Source: Stropharia rugosoannulata
Taxonomy: Eukaryota; Basidiomycota; Agaricomycetes; Agaricales; Strophariaceae
Direction: 5' to 3'
NCBI GenBank assembly: GCA_028532985.1
Contig: JANCIK010000009.1
Location: 2,852,001-2,916,000 of the forward strand
Length of the DNA: 64,000 nucleotides
In this document: positions 1 through 9,801 of the stretch, piece by piece
Position numbering within the stretch: the first letter of the stretch is position 1
Layout: the number at the start of each line of letters is the position of its first letter
Notes under the pieces: model-generated
Seen by the model: only the letters and a program-made list of their open reading frames with translations
Told to the model about the DNA's origin: nothing
Database searches by the model: none
Position numbers and translations under genes: made by a program

Positions 1-2733
1 CCAGTGTCCTTGCAATCGCCGTGTGCAGCATCACAGTAAGTTGTGAACAGGTCTGTACCAAGTGAACCAGAGTAAACCAACTTGTACTCAAGTGTTCCTT
101 TCAGATACTTGAACAAGTGCTTGACTGCTGTCCAATGCTGCGGTCCAGGATTGCTGTTGAAACGTGCGAGATAGGACACAGTGTGTGCGATGTCAGGACG
201 TGTCATTGTGGCGAGTACTGGAGAGAACCGATGGCGCTGAGGTAGGAACGCTTTGCATGAACTCAATGTCGTCGGAGCTGCTAGGTGCCATTGAGCGAGT
301 GAGGACAGTGCCAGCTGACATAGGAGTGGTGACAGGAATTGCATCTTGCATACTGTAACGTTCAAGCATGTCCAGAATGAACTGGCGCTGGTGAAGCGAA
401 ATCTTGCGTTTGCTGCGATCCCTGCTGGTAATGCCAACACCTAATAGAAACTCCGTCGCACCAAGATCCCTGCATTTGAAGCGTGCACTGAGTTGCTTCA
501 CAGCACGGTCAATGGATGAAGTCGATTTGGACGCAAACGTGATGTCGTCAATGTAGATAGGCACGAAAATGCGAACTGTGCCATCTGAGTAGATGTACAC
601 GGACCTGTCTGCTTCCACACGCTTGAAACCCATATCTGTGAGAACAGAGTGTAACTTCGTGTTCCACTGCCTAGCTGATTGCTTGAGACCGTAAAGCGAC
701 TTGCGCAGCTTGCAGACCTTGTTTGGTGTGCCTTCATGGAATCCGTCAGGCTGCAGCATGTAGATGTCCTCATCCAAGTCACCATTGGTGAATGCAGACG
801 AAATGTCCACAGAGCGTAGCTCAAGGTCCTCTGCAGCTGCAATAGCCAGTATCATGTGCAAGGTTGCTGGACGGAAGGTGGGAGCAAAGACTTCGGTGTA
901 GTCGACTCCAGGACGCTGACTGTAGCCCTTTGCGACGATACGAGCCTTATAACGCTCCACAGTGCCATCTGCATGACGTTTGACCTTGAAAACCCAACCA
1001 GAACCAATAGCCTTTGCACCGGGTGGCAAGTCAACGATTTCCCAAGTGTTGTTCTGCAACAGTGTGTTGTACTCTGCGTTTGCTGCATCTCGCCATCTGT
1101 CTGCGTCGTCGCCCTTGAGTGCCTGCTTGTAGTTCTTGGGATCCGAGACAGTAGCAGCACCAGCAAACTGAACCTCTTCCAAGCCTTTGTCAACAGTGTA
1201 ACTGTCGAGTTCGTCATTATCGAGGTCATCAGTCTCAGAAGGCGGCGTAGACGGCGGTAGATGTACAGCAGCAGGTTTGACTTTCCACCATTCACCAGGA
1301 GGTCGAGATTCACGTGTAGTGCGTCTCAGAGGCTCAGCAACGACTTTGGGTTCCACAGTAATGGGAGGTGCGAAAGTACGAGGCAGTTGGGGCACGTTTG
1401 GAGCAGAATGCTGATCTCGTCGAGTTGAGCATGTTGGTGTTTTCGACGATTGCGGAATGCGATGCAATGACTCCAACTTGACTCGTCTTTCGACGCCCTA
1501 TCCGATGGTACTTGACTCGACTTGCTAGGACCAGTAGGTGGACCGGAATGCACATGTGATTTCCAAGAATGTGAATTGGGCAAAGTTGAGCACTTTGGTA
1601 AACTCGATGATTTCGCGCCAGTGGTCGGTTTCTGCGAGTTGGGAGTAGGTGCATCGTGTTCGTCGTCAGACGACGAGTCAGATGGTGCCGGTCCCGCCGA
1701 AGGAGGTGCAGTTGGTGTGTCCGAGTCATCAGTGTCCAAGTCAGGCAAATAGGCAGCAGTTGAATCCCCCCCAGAATCTGGCACATCTGAGAAGTGTGAA
1801 GGCATGCCCTTTGGAAACAGGTTGATTGGTGAAGTGACCTTCAAACCAGGAAAGCTGTGTTCATCAAAGATAGCATGTTCCAAGATCACATACTTCTTAG
1901 TGGACAGATTGTAGAACTGCCAGCCTTTGTAGCCTGTTGGATAACCAATGAAGATGCACTTCTCAATGTGTGGTTGCAGTGACTTGTGTTTGTCTCTCTG
2001 CACAAAGATGTACGCAGCACAACCAAAAACACGGACATGGCTCATGTCGGGTTTCTTGCCATGCCATGCAGTGTAGGGCACAGAGTCAGTCAGAGACGAC
2101 GTAGGTAGCCTGTTCCACACATTAATGTAAGCAAACACTGCAAGTCGCCAAAACAAGAGTGGGAGCTTTGCCTCTACAAGCATTGCAGTGATGTGCTCAG
2201 CAATAGTGCGATTGGCACGTTCAGCAACACCATTCTGCTGAGGCCGATTGCATGTGCTGTGGCGCCTGTGAATGCTGCATTGCTCCATAAACTGTATAAA
2301 CTCATTTGACATGTATTCGCCAGCCTTGTCATCCTGCATAGCCTTGATTTTCGCATTCAGCTGATTCTCTGCATATGCCTTGTACACCTTGAATGCATCA
2401 AATGCGTCCGACTTGCGCTTCAGGAACATGACAGCATGCAGATGAGTGCAGTTGTCGATGAATGTGATCCAGTAGCAATGTCCCTCAGGCGTAGGCACTG
2501 AGAGCAGACCATGCAAGTCAGAATGCACCAATTCCAGCAGTTTGGTTGATTTGCGAGTTGAGCTCAGAAATGTGCCAGATGTCATCTTGCCAGCTAAGCA
2601 TGGTTCACAAATCGGATCTGGTTGCTCTTTCGATGTTACAAGCATGCCAGTGACCAGGTCCTTGAAAGCAGCTTGTTGATGTGTGCATGGCTATGATGTC
2701 TGCATCGACGATGCCAGAGTTCTGCATTGAGTG
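1..2733 (-). pseudogene. Copia unit 1: truncated pol, cut by window edge
   Basis: Leftmost copia internal region. On the minus strand it reads integrase plus linker (1326-2645) and then, in another frame, linker plus reverse transcriptase (193-1476); RNase H continues past the window start. A 16-bp deletion near 1,485, relative to most other units, shifts the frame in the Ser-rich linker. Single-base losses near 214 and 243 break it again between RT and RNase H. It belongs to a subtype (SQKPTTGAKSSS in the linker) shared with the units at 31.8-33.9 and 39.1-41.3 kb. Not functional as it stands. Confidence 0.85.
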
Positions 2734-2937
2734 TGTTGAAAGCAGACTGCTTACAGGCGCAGAGAGCGAACCTAACTCACACAGAGATGGTGGTGGTAAG
2801 AGATCAAGATGCATCTACACTAGTACATGCCTTATATACTACCATAAGCGAGATTAACTATATATGGAGCGTACTAATTATAGTACGCGATATCTAATCT
2901 ACTGCTGATGGTCAGTCCAATCCTATGTAATCTAACA
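2734..2937 (-). repeat. Copia LTR A (204 bp)
   Basis: On the element strand it begins TGTTAG and ends CAACA, the canonical TG..CA. A TATATAAG box lies at 2831-2838 and an 8-bp dyad (GCGTACTA/TAGTACGC) at 2869-2888. The purine tract GGGGGAG of the right-hand internal region abuts its upstream edge at 2938-2944, so it is the 3' LTR of unit 2 and the 5' LTR of unit 1. Confidence 0.93.
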
Positions 2938-3143
2938 CTCCCCCGTGACCAAGGCAGTCTCTATACTACAGTATATACACTATGGTCGAACTCCCATGTG
3001 AGAGCGACAGTAATCTACTTTAACTGCTGAGAGTGGTTTGGTGAGAATGTCAGCCACCTGTTGTGTTGTGGGTATAAACGAAGGTGTAATGACTCTGTTC
3101 TGTACAGCGTCGCGTAGCCAGTAAAAACGAAGGTCGAGGTGCT

Positions 3144-6056
3144 TCATGCGTCCATGGTGCTCTGGGTTCTTCGATACACTGATAGCAGACTGATTGTCAA
3201 TGTGCAGTGTGGAGGAACCGGAATCGTGTAGCCAAACTCGCGCAGAATGTTGCGCATCCAGGAGATCTCCTTGCCAGCCTCAACCGCAGCCACAAACTCA
3301 GCTTCAGTGGTAGAGAGCGTCACAATGCTCTGCAATTTGCTAGACCAGCTAATTGCACCACCAGCCATGAGAACGACGTATCCTCCTGTAGAGCGCCCAG
3401 TGTCCTTGCAATCGCCGTGTGCAGCATCACAGTAAGTTGTGAACAGGTCTGTACCAAGTGAACCAGAGTAAACCAACTTGTACTCAAGTGTTCCTTTCAG
3501 ATACTTGAACAAGTGCTTGACTGCTGTCCAATGCTGCGGTCCAGGATTGCTGTTGAAACGTGCGAGATAGGACACAGTGTGTGCGATGTCAGGACGTGTC
3601 ATTGTGGCGAGGTACTGGAGAGAACCGATGGCGCTGAGGTAGGGAACGCTTTGCATGAACTCAATGTCGTCGGAGCTGCTAGGTGCCATTGAACGAGTGA
3701 GGACAGTGCCAGCTGACATAGGAGTGGTGACAGGAATTGCATCTTGCATACTGTAACGTTCAAGCATGTCCAGAATGAACTGGCGCTGGTGAAGCGAAAT
3801 CTTGCCTTTGCTGCGATCCCTGCTGGTAATGCCAACACCTAATAGAAACTCCGTCGCACCAAGATCCCTGCATTTGAAGCGTGCACTGAGTTGCTTCACA
3901 GCACGGTCAATGGATGAAGTCGATTTGGACGCAAACGTGATGTCGTCAATGTAGATAGGCACGAAAATGCGAACTGTGCCATCTGAGTAGATGTACACGG
4001 ACCTGTCTGCTTCCACACGCTTGAAACCCATATCTGTGAGAACAGAGTGTAACTTCGTGTTCCACTGCCTAGCTGATTGCTTGAGACCGTAAAGCAACTT
4101 GCGCAGCTTGCAGACCTTGTTTGGTGTGCCTTCATGGAATCCGTCAGGCTGCAGCATGTAGATGTCCTCATCCAAGTCACCATTGGTGAATGCAGACGAA
4201 ATGTCCACAGAGCGTAGCTCAAGGTCCTCTGCAGCTGCAATAGCCAGTATCATGTGCAAGGTTGCTGGACGGAAGGTGGGAGCAAAGACTTCGGTGTAGT
4301 CGACTCCAGGACGCTGACTGTAGCCCTTTGCGACGATACGAGCCTTATAACGCTCCACAGTGCCATCTGCATGACGTTTGACCTTGAAAACCCAACCAGA
4401 ACCAATAGCCTTTGCACCGGGTGGCAAGTCAACGATTTCCCAAGTGTTGTTCTGCAACAGTGTGTTGTACTCTGCGTTTGCTGCATCTCGCCATCTGTCT
4501 GCGTTGTCGCCCTTGAGTGCCTGCTTGTAGTTCTTGGGATCCGAGACAGTAGCAGCACCAGCAAACTGAACCTCTTCCAAGCCTTTGTCAACAGTGTAAC
4601 TGTCGAGTTCGTCATTATCGAGGTCATCAGTCTCAGAAGGCGGCGACGGCGGTAGATGTACAGCAGCAGGTTTGACTTTCCACCATTCACCAGGAGGTCG
4701 AGATTCACGTGTAGTGCGTCTCAGAGGCTCAGCAACGACTTTGGGTTCCACAGTAATGGGAGGTGCGAAAGTACGAGGCAGTTGGGGCACGTTTGGAGCA
4801 GAATGCTGATCTCGTCGAGTTGAGCATGTTGGTGTTTTCGACGATTGCGGAATGCAATGCGATGACTCCAACTTGGATGTGGTACTGTCAGACTCGTCTT
4901 TCGACGCCCTATCCGATGGTACTTGACTCGACTTGCTAGGACCAGTAGGTGGACCGGAATGCACATGTGATTTCCAAGAATGCGAATTGGGCAAAGTTGA
5001 GCACTTTGGTAAACTCGACGATTTCGCACTAGTGGTTAGTTTCTGCGAGTTGGGAGTAGGTGCATCGTGTTCCTCATCAGACGACGAGTCAGATGGTGCC
5101 GGTCCCGCCGAAGGAGGTGCAGTTGGTGTGTCCGAGTCATCAGTGTCCAAGTCAGGCAAATAGGCAGCAGTTGAATCCCCCCCAGAATCTGGCACATCTG
5201 AGAAGTGTGAAGGCATGCCCTTTGGAAACAGGTTGATTGGTGAAGTGACCTTCAAACCAGGAAAGCTGCGTTCATCAAAGATAGCATGTTCCAAGATCAC
5301 ATACTTCTTAGTGGACAGATTGTAGAACTGCCAGCCTTTGTAGCCTGTTGGATAACCAATGAAGATGCACTTCTCAATGTGTGGTTGCAGTGACTTGTGT
5401 TTGTCTCTCTGCACAAAGATGTACGCAGCACAACCAAAAACACGGACATGGCTCATGTCGGGTTTCTTGCCATGCCATGCAGTGTAGGGCACAGAGTCAG
5501 TCAGAGACGACGTAGGTAGCCTGTTCCACACATTAATGTAAGCAAACACTGCAAGTCGCCAAAACAAGAGTGGGAGCTTTGCCTCTACAAGCATTGCAGT
5601 GATGTGCTCAGCAATAGTGCGATTGGCACGTTCAGCAACACCATTCTGCTGAGGCCGATTGCATGTGCTGTGGCGCCTGTGAATGCTGCATTGCTCCATA
5701 AACTGTATAAACTCATTTGACATGTATTCGCCAGCCTTGTCATCCTGCATAGCCTTGATTTTCGCATTCAGCTGATTCTCTGCATATGCCTTGTACACCT
5801 TGAATGCATCAAATGCGTCCGACTTGCGCTTCAGGAACATGACAGCATGCAGATGAGTGCAGTTGTCGATGAATGTGATCCAGTAGCAATGTCCCTCAGG
5901 CGTAGGCACTGAGAGCAGACCATGCAAGTCAGAATGCACCAATTCCAGCAGTTTGGTTGATTTGCGAGTTGAGCTCAGAAATGTGCCAGATGTCATCTTG
6001 CCAGCTAAGCATGGTTCACAAATCGGATCTGGTTGCTCTTTCGATGTTACAAGCAT
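3144..6056 (-). CDS. Copia unit 2 pol polyprotein, 3' frameshifted
   Basis: 970-codon frame with integrase, linker, RVT_2 reverse transcriptase and most of RNase H. Near 3,213 a G is missing from a GGAGGG run, so the last residues (ending YRRTQSTMDA) are out of frame and about 75 codons of the normal C-terminus down to about 2,980 are lost, including the RNase H IDNQSA segment. One Thr codon before PPSETDD is also absent compared with its neighbours. Confidence 0.85.
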   Translation of the reverse strand: MLVTSKEQPDPICEPCLAGKMTSGTFLSSTRKSTKLLELVHSDLHGLLSVPTPEGHCYWITFIDNCTHLHAVMFLKRKSDAFDAFKVYKAYAENQLNAKIKAMQDDKAGEYMSNEFIQFMEQCSIHRRHSTCNRPQQNGVAERANRTIAEHITAMLVEAKLPLLFWRLAVFAYINVWNRLPTSSLTDSVPYTAWHGKKPDMSHVRVFGCAAYIFVQRDKHKSLQPHIEKCIFIGYPTGYKGWQFYNLSTKKYVILEHAIFDERSFPGLKVTSPINLFPKGMPSHFSDVPDSGGDSTAAYLPDLDTDDSDTPTAPPSAGPAPSDSSSDEEHDAPTPNSQKLTTSAKSSSLPKCSTLPNSHSWKSHVHSGPPTGPSKSSQVPSDRASKDESDSTTSKLESSHCIPQSSKTPTCSTRRDQHSAPNVPQLPRTFAPPITVEPKVVAEPLRRTTRESRPPGEWWKVKPAAVHLPPSPPSETDDLDNDELDSYTVDKGLEEVQFAGAATVSDPKNYKQALKGDNADRWRDAANAEYNTLLQNNTWEIVDLPPGAKAIGSGWVFKVKRHADGTVERYKARIVAKGYSQRPGVDYTEVFAPTFRPATLHMILAIAAAEDLELRSVDISSAFTNGDLDEDIYMLQPDGFHEGTPNKVCKLRKLLYGLKQSARQWNTKLHSVLTDMGFKRVEADRSVYIYSDGTVRIFVPIYIDDITFASKSTSSIDRAVKQLSARFKCRDLGATEFLLGVGITSRDRSKGKISLHQRQFILDMLERYSMQDAIPVTTPMSAGTVLTRSMAPSSSDDIEFMQSVPYLSAIGSLQYLATMTRPDIAHTVSYLARFNSNPGPQHWTAVKHLFKYLKGTLEYKLVYSGSLGTDLFTTYCDAAHGDCKDTGRSTGGYVVLMAGGAISWSSKLQSIVTLSTTEAEFVAAVEAGKEISWMRNILREFGYTIPVPPHCTLTISLLSVYRRTQSTMDA

Positions 6057-6144
6057 GCCAGTGACCAGGTCCTTGAAAGCAGCTTGTTGATGTGTGCATG
6101 GCTATGATGTCTGCATCGACGATGCCAGAGTTCTGCATTGAGTG

Positions 6145-6348
6145 TGTTGAAAGCAGACTGCTTACAGGCGCAGAGAGCGAACCTAACTCACACAGAGATG
6201 GTGGTGGTAAGAGATCAAGATGCATCTACACTAGTACATGCCTTATATACTACCATAAGCGAGATTAACTATATATGGAGCGTACTAATTATAGTACGCG
6301 ATATCTAATCTACTGCTGATGGTCAGTCCAATCCTATGTAATCTAACA
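6145..6348 (-). repeat. Copia LTR B (204 bp)
   Basis: Same TG..CA ends, TATA box and dyad as LTR A and apparently identical to it by eye. Shared by units 2 and 3. Confidence 0.93.
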
Positions 6349-6551
6349 CTCCCCCGTGACCAAGGCAGTCTCTATACTACAGTATATACACTATGGTCGA
6401 ACTCCCATGTGAGAGCGACAGTAATCTACTTTAACTGCTGAGAGTGGTTTGGTGAGAATGTCAGCCACCTGTTGTGTTGTGGGTATAAACGAAGGTGTAA
6501 TGACTCTGTTCTGTACAGCGTCGCGTAGCCAGTAAAAGAGGTCGAGGTGCT

Positions 6552-9467
6552 TCATGCGTCCATGGTGCTCTGGGTTCTTCGATACACTGATAGCAGACTG
6601 ATTGTCAATGTGCAGTGTGGAGGAACCGGAATCGTGTAGCCAAACTCGCGCAGAATGTTGCGCATCCAGGAGATCTCCTTGCCAGCCTCAACCGCAGCCA
6701 CAAACTCAGCTTCAGTGGTAGAGAGCGTCACAATGCTCTGCAATTTGCTAGACCAGCTAATTGCACCACCAGCCATGAGAACGACGTATCCTCCTGTAGA
6801 GCGCCCAGTGTCCTTGCAATCGCCGTGTGCAGCATCACAGTAAGTTGTGAACAGGTCTGTACCAAGTGAACCAGAGTAAACCAACTTGTACTCAAGTGTT
6901 CCTTTCAGATACTTGAACAAGTGCTTGACTGCTGTCCAATGCTGCGGTCCAGGATTGCTGTTGAAACGTGCGAGATAGGACACAGTGTGTGCGATGTCAG
7001 GACGTGTCATTGTGGCGAGGTACTGGAGAGAACCGATGGCGCTGAGGTAGGGAACGCTTTGCATGAACTCAATGTCGTCGGAGCTGCTAGGTGCCATTGA
7101 ACGAGTGAGGACAGTGCCAGCTGACATAGGAGTGGTGACAGGAATTGCATCTTGCATACTGTAACGTTCAAGCATGTCCAGAATGAACTGGCGCTGGTGA
7201 AGCGAAATCTTGCCTTTGCTGCGATCCCTGCTGGTAATGCCAACACCTAATAGAAACTCCGTCGCACCAAGATCCCTGCATTTGAAGCGTGCACTGAGTT
7301 GCTTCACAGCACGGTCAATGGATGAAGTCGATTTGGACGCAAACGTGATGTCGTCAATGTAGATAGGCACGAAAATGCGAACTGTGCCATCTGAGTAGAT
7401 GTACACGGACCTGTCTGCTTCCACACGCTTGAAACCCATATCAGTGAGAACAGAGTGTAACTTCGTGTTCCACTGCCTAGCTGATTGCTTGAGACCGTAA
7501 AGCGACTTGCGCAGCTTGCAGACCTTGTTTGGTGTGCCTTCATGGAATCCGTCAGGCTGCAGCATGTAGATGTCCTCATCCAAGTCACCATTGGTGAATG
7601 CAGACGAAATGTCCACAGAGCGTAGCTCAAGGTCCTCTGCAGCTGCAATAGCCAGTATCATGTGCAAGGTTGCTGGACGGAAGGTGGGAGCAAAGACTTC
7701 GGTGTAGTCGACTCCAGGACGCTGACTGTAGCCCTTTGCGACGATACGAGCCTTATAACGCTCCACAGTGCCATCTGCATGACGTTTGACCTTGAAAACC
7801 CAACCAGAACCAATAGCCTTTGCACCGGGTGGCAAGTCAACGATTTCCCAAGTGTTGTTCTGCAACAGTGTGTTGTACTCTGCGTTTGCTGCATCTCGCC
7901 ATCTGTCTGCGTTGTCGCCCTTGAGTGCCTGCTTGTAGTTCTTGGGATCCGAGACAGTAGCAGCACCAGCAAACTGAACCTCTTCCAAGCCTTTGTCAAC
8001 AGTGTAACTGTCGAGTTCGTCATTATCGAGGTCATCAGTCTCAGAAGGCGGCGTAGACGGCGGTAGATGTACAGCAGCAGGTTTGACTTTCCACCATTCA
8101 CCAGGAGGTCGAGATTCACGTGTAGTGCGTCTCAGAGGCTCAGCAACGACTTTGGGTTCCACAGTAATGGGAGGTGCGAAAGTACGAGGCAGTTGGGGCA
8201 CGTTTGGAGCAGAATGCTGATCTCGTCGAGTTGAGCATGTTGGTGTTTTCGACGATTGCGGAATGCGATGCGATGACTCCAACTTGGATGTGGTACTGTC
8301 AGACTCGTCTTTCGACGCCCTATCCGATGGTACTTGACTCGACTTGCTAGGACCAGTAGGTGGACCGGAATGCACATGTGATTTCCAAGAATGCGAATTG
8401 GGCAAAGTTGAGCACTTTGGTAAACTCGACGATTTCGCACTAGTGGTTAGTTTCTGCGAGTTGGGAGTAGGTGCATCGTGTTCCTCATCAGACGACGAGT
8501 CAGATGGTGCCGGTCCCGCCGAAGGAGGTGCAGTTGGTGTGTCCGAGTCATCAGTGTCCAAGTCAGGCAAATAGGCAGCAGTTGAATCCCCCCCAGAATC
8601 TGGCACATCTGAGAAGTGTGAAGGCATGCCCTTTGGAAACAGGTTGATTGGTGAAGTGACCTTCAAACCAGGAAAGCTGCGTTCATCAAAGATAGCATGT
8701 TCCAAGATCACATACTTCTTAGTGGACAGATTGTAGAACTGCCAGCCTTTGTAGCCTGTTGGATAACCAATGAAGATGCACTTCTCAATGTGTGGTTGCA
8801 GTGACTTGTGTTTGTCTCTCTGCACAAAGATGTACGCAGCACAACCAAAAACACGGACATGGCTCATGTCGGGTTTCTTGCCATGCCATGCAGTGTAGGG
8901 CACAGAGTCAGTCAGAGACGACGTAGGTAGCCTGTTCCACACATTAATGTAAGCAAACACTGCAAGTCGCCAAAACAAGAGTGGGAGCTTTGCCTCTACA
9001 AGCATTGCAGTGATGTGCTCAGCAATAGTGCGATTGGCACGTTCAGCAACACCATTCTGCTGAGGCCGATTGCATGTGCTGTGGCGCCTGTGAATGCTGC
9101 ATTGCTCCATAAACTGTATAAACTCATTTGACATGTATTCGCCAGCCTTGTCATCCTGCATAGCCTTGATTTTCGCATTCAGCTGATTCTCTGCATATGC
9201 CTTGTACACCTTGAATGCATCAAATGCGTCCGACTTGCGCTTCAGGAACATGACAGCATGCAGATGAGTGCAGTTGTCGATGAATGTGATCCAGTAGCAA
9301 TGTCCCTCAGGCGTAGGCACTGAGAGCAGACCATGCAAGTCAGAATGCACCAATTCCAGCAGTTTGGTTGATTTGCGAGTTGAGCTCAGAAATGTGCCAG
9401 ATGTCATCTTGCCAGCTAAGCATGGTTCACAAATCGGATCTGGTTGCTCTTTCGATGTTACAAGCAT
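6552..9467 (-). CDS. Copia unit 3 pol polyprotein, 3' frameshifted
   Basis: 971 codons, integrase through partial RNase H. It has the same missing G in the GGAGGG run (near 6,624) as unit 2, and a private 3-bp loss near 6,537 in the out-of-frame C-terminal part. The RT reads KLRKSLYGLKQ where most array members read KLRKLLYGLKQ, and a further silent difference lies near 7,442, suggesting a patch shared with other subtypes. Confidence 0.85.
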   Translation of the reverse strand: MLVTSKEQPDPICEPCLAGKMTSGTFLSSTRKSTKLLELVHSDLHGLLSVPTPEGHCYWITFIDNCTHLHAVMFLKRKSDAFDAFKVYKAYAENQLNAKIKAMQDDKAGEYMSNEFIQFMEQCSIHRRHSTCNRPQQNGVAERANRTIAEHITAMLVEAKLPLLFWRLAVFAYINVWNRLPTSSLTDSVPYTAWHGKKPDMSHVRVFGCAAYIFVQRDKHKSLQPHIEKCIFIGYPTGYKGWQFYNLSTKKYVILEHAIFDERSFPGLKVTSPINLFPKGMPSHFSDVPDSGGDSTAAYLPDLDTDDSDTPTAPPSAGPAPSDSSSDEEHDAPTPNSQKLTTSAKSSSLPKCSTLPNSHSWKSHVHSGPPTGPSKSSQVPSDRASKDESDSTTSKLESSHRIPQSSKTPTCSTRRDQHSAPNVPQLPRTFAPPITVEPKVVAEPLRRTTRESRPPGEWWKVKPAAVHLPPSTPPSETDDLDNDELDSYTVDKGLEEVQFAGAATVSDPKNYKQALKGDNADRWRDAANAEYNTLLQNNTWEIVDLPPGAKAIGSGWVFKVKRHADGTVERYKARIVAKGYSQRPGVDYTEVFAPTFRPATLHMILAIAAAEDLELRSVDISSAFTNGDLDEDIYMLQPDGFHEGTPNKVCKLRKSLYGLKQSARQWNTKLHSVLTDMGFKRVEADRSVYIYSDGTVRIFVPIYIDDITFASKSTSSIDRAVKQLSARFKCRDLGATEFLLGVGITSRDRSKGKISLHQRQFILDMLERYSMQDAIPVTTPMSAGTVLTRSMAPSSSDDIEFMQSVPYLSAIGSLQYLATMTRPDIAHTVSYLARFNSNPGPQHWTAVKHLFKYLKGTLEYKLVYSGSLGTDLFTTYCDAAHGDCKDTGRSTGGYVVLMAGGAISWSSKLQSIVTLSTTEAEFVAAVEAGKEISWMRNILREFGYTIPVPPHCTLTISLLSVYRRTQSTMDA

Positions 9468-9555
9468 GCCAGTGACCAGGTCCTTGAAAGCAGCTTGTTG
9501 ATGTGTGCATGGCTATGATGTCTGCATCGACGATGCCAGAGTTCTGCATTGAGTG

Positions 9556-9759
9556 TGTTGAAAGCAGACTGCTTACAGGCGCAGAGAGCGAACCTAACTC
9601 ACACAGAGATGGTGGTGGTAAGAGATCAAGATGCATCTACACTAGTACATGCCTTATATACTACCATAAGCGAGATTAACTATATATGGAGCGTACTAAT
9701 TATAGTACGCGATATCTAATCTACTGCTGATGGTCAGTCCAATCCTATGTAATCTAACA
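9556..9759 (-). repeat. Copia LTR C (204 bp)
   Basis: Array-type LTR shared by units 3 and 4, flanked on the right by the GGGGGAG purine tract (minus strand) of unit 4. Confidence 0.93.
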
Positions 9760-9801
9760 CTCCCCCGTGACCAAGGCAGTCTCTATACTACAGTATATAC
9801 A

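Noticed and set aside
856..1260. Plus-strand frame of 134 codons ending in an Arg run, repeated in every unit
   Set aside because: It is antisense to the acidic linker and RT of pol; the Arg run is the complement of the Pro/Ser codons. Its recurrence only reflects the repeat.
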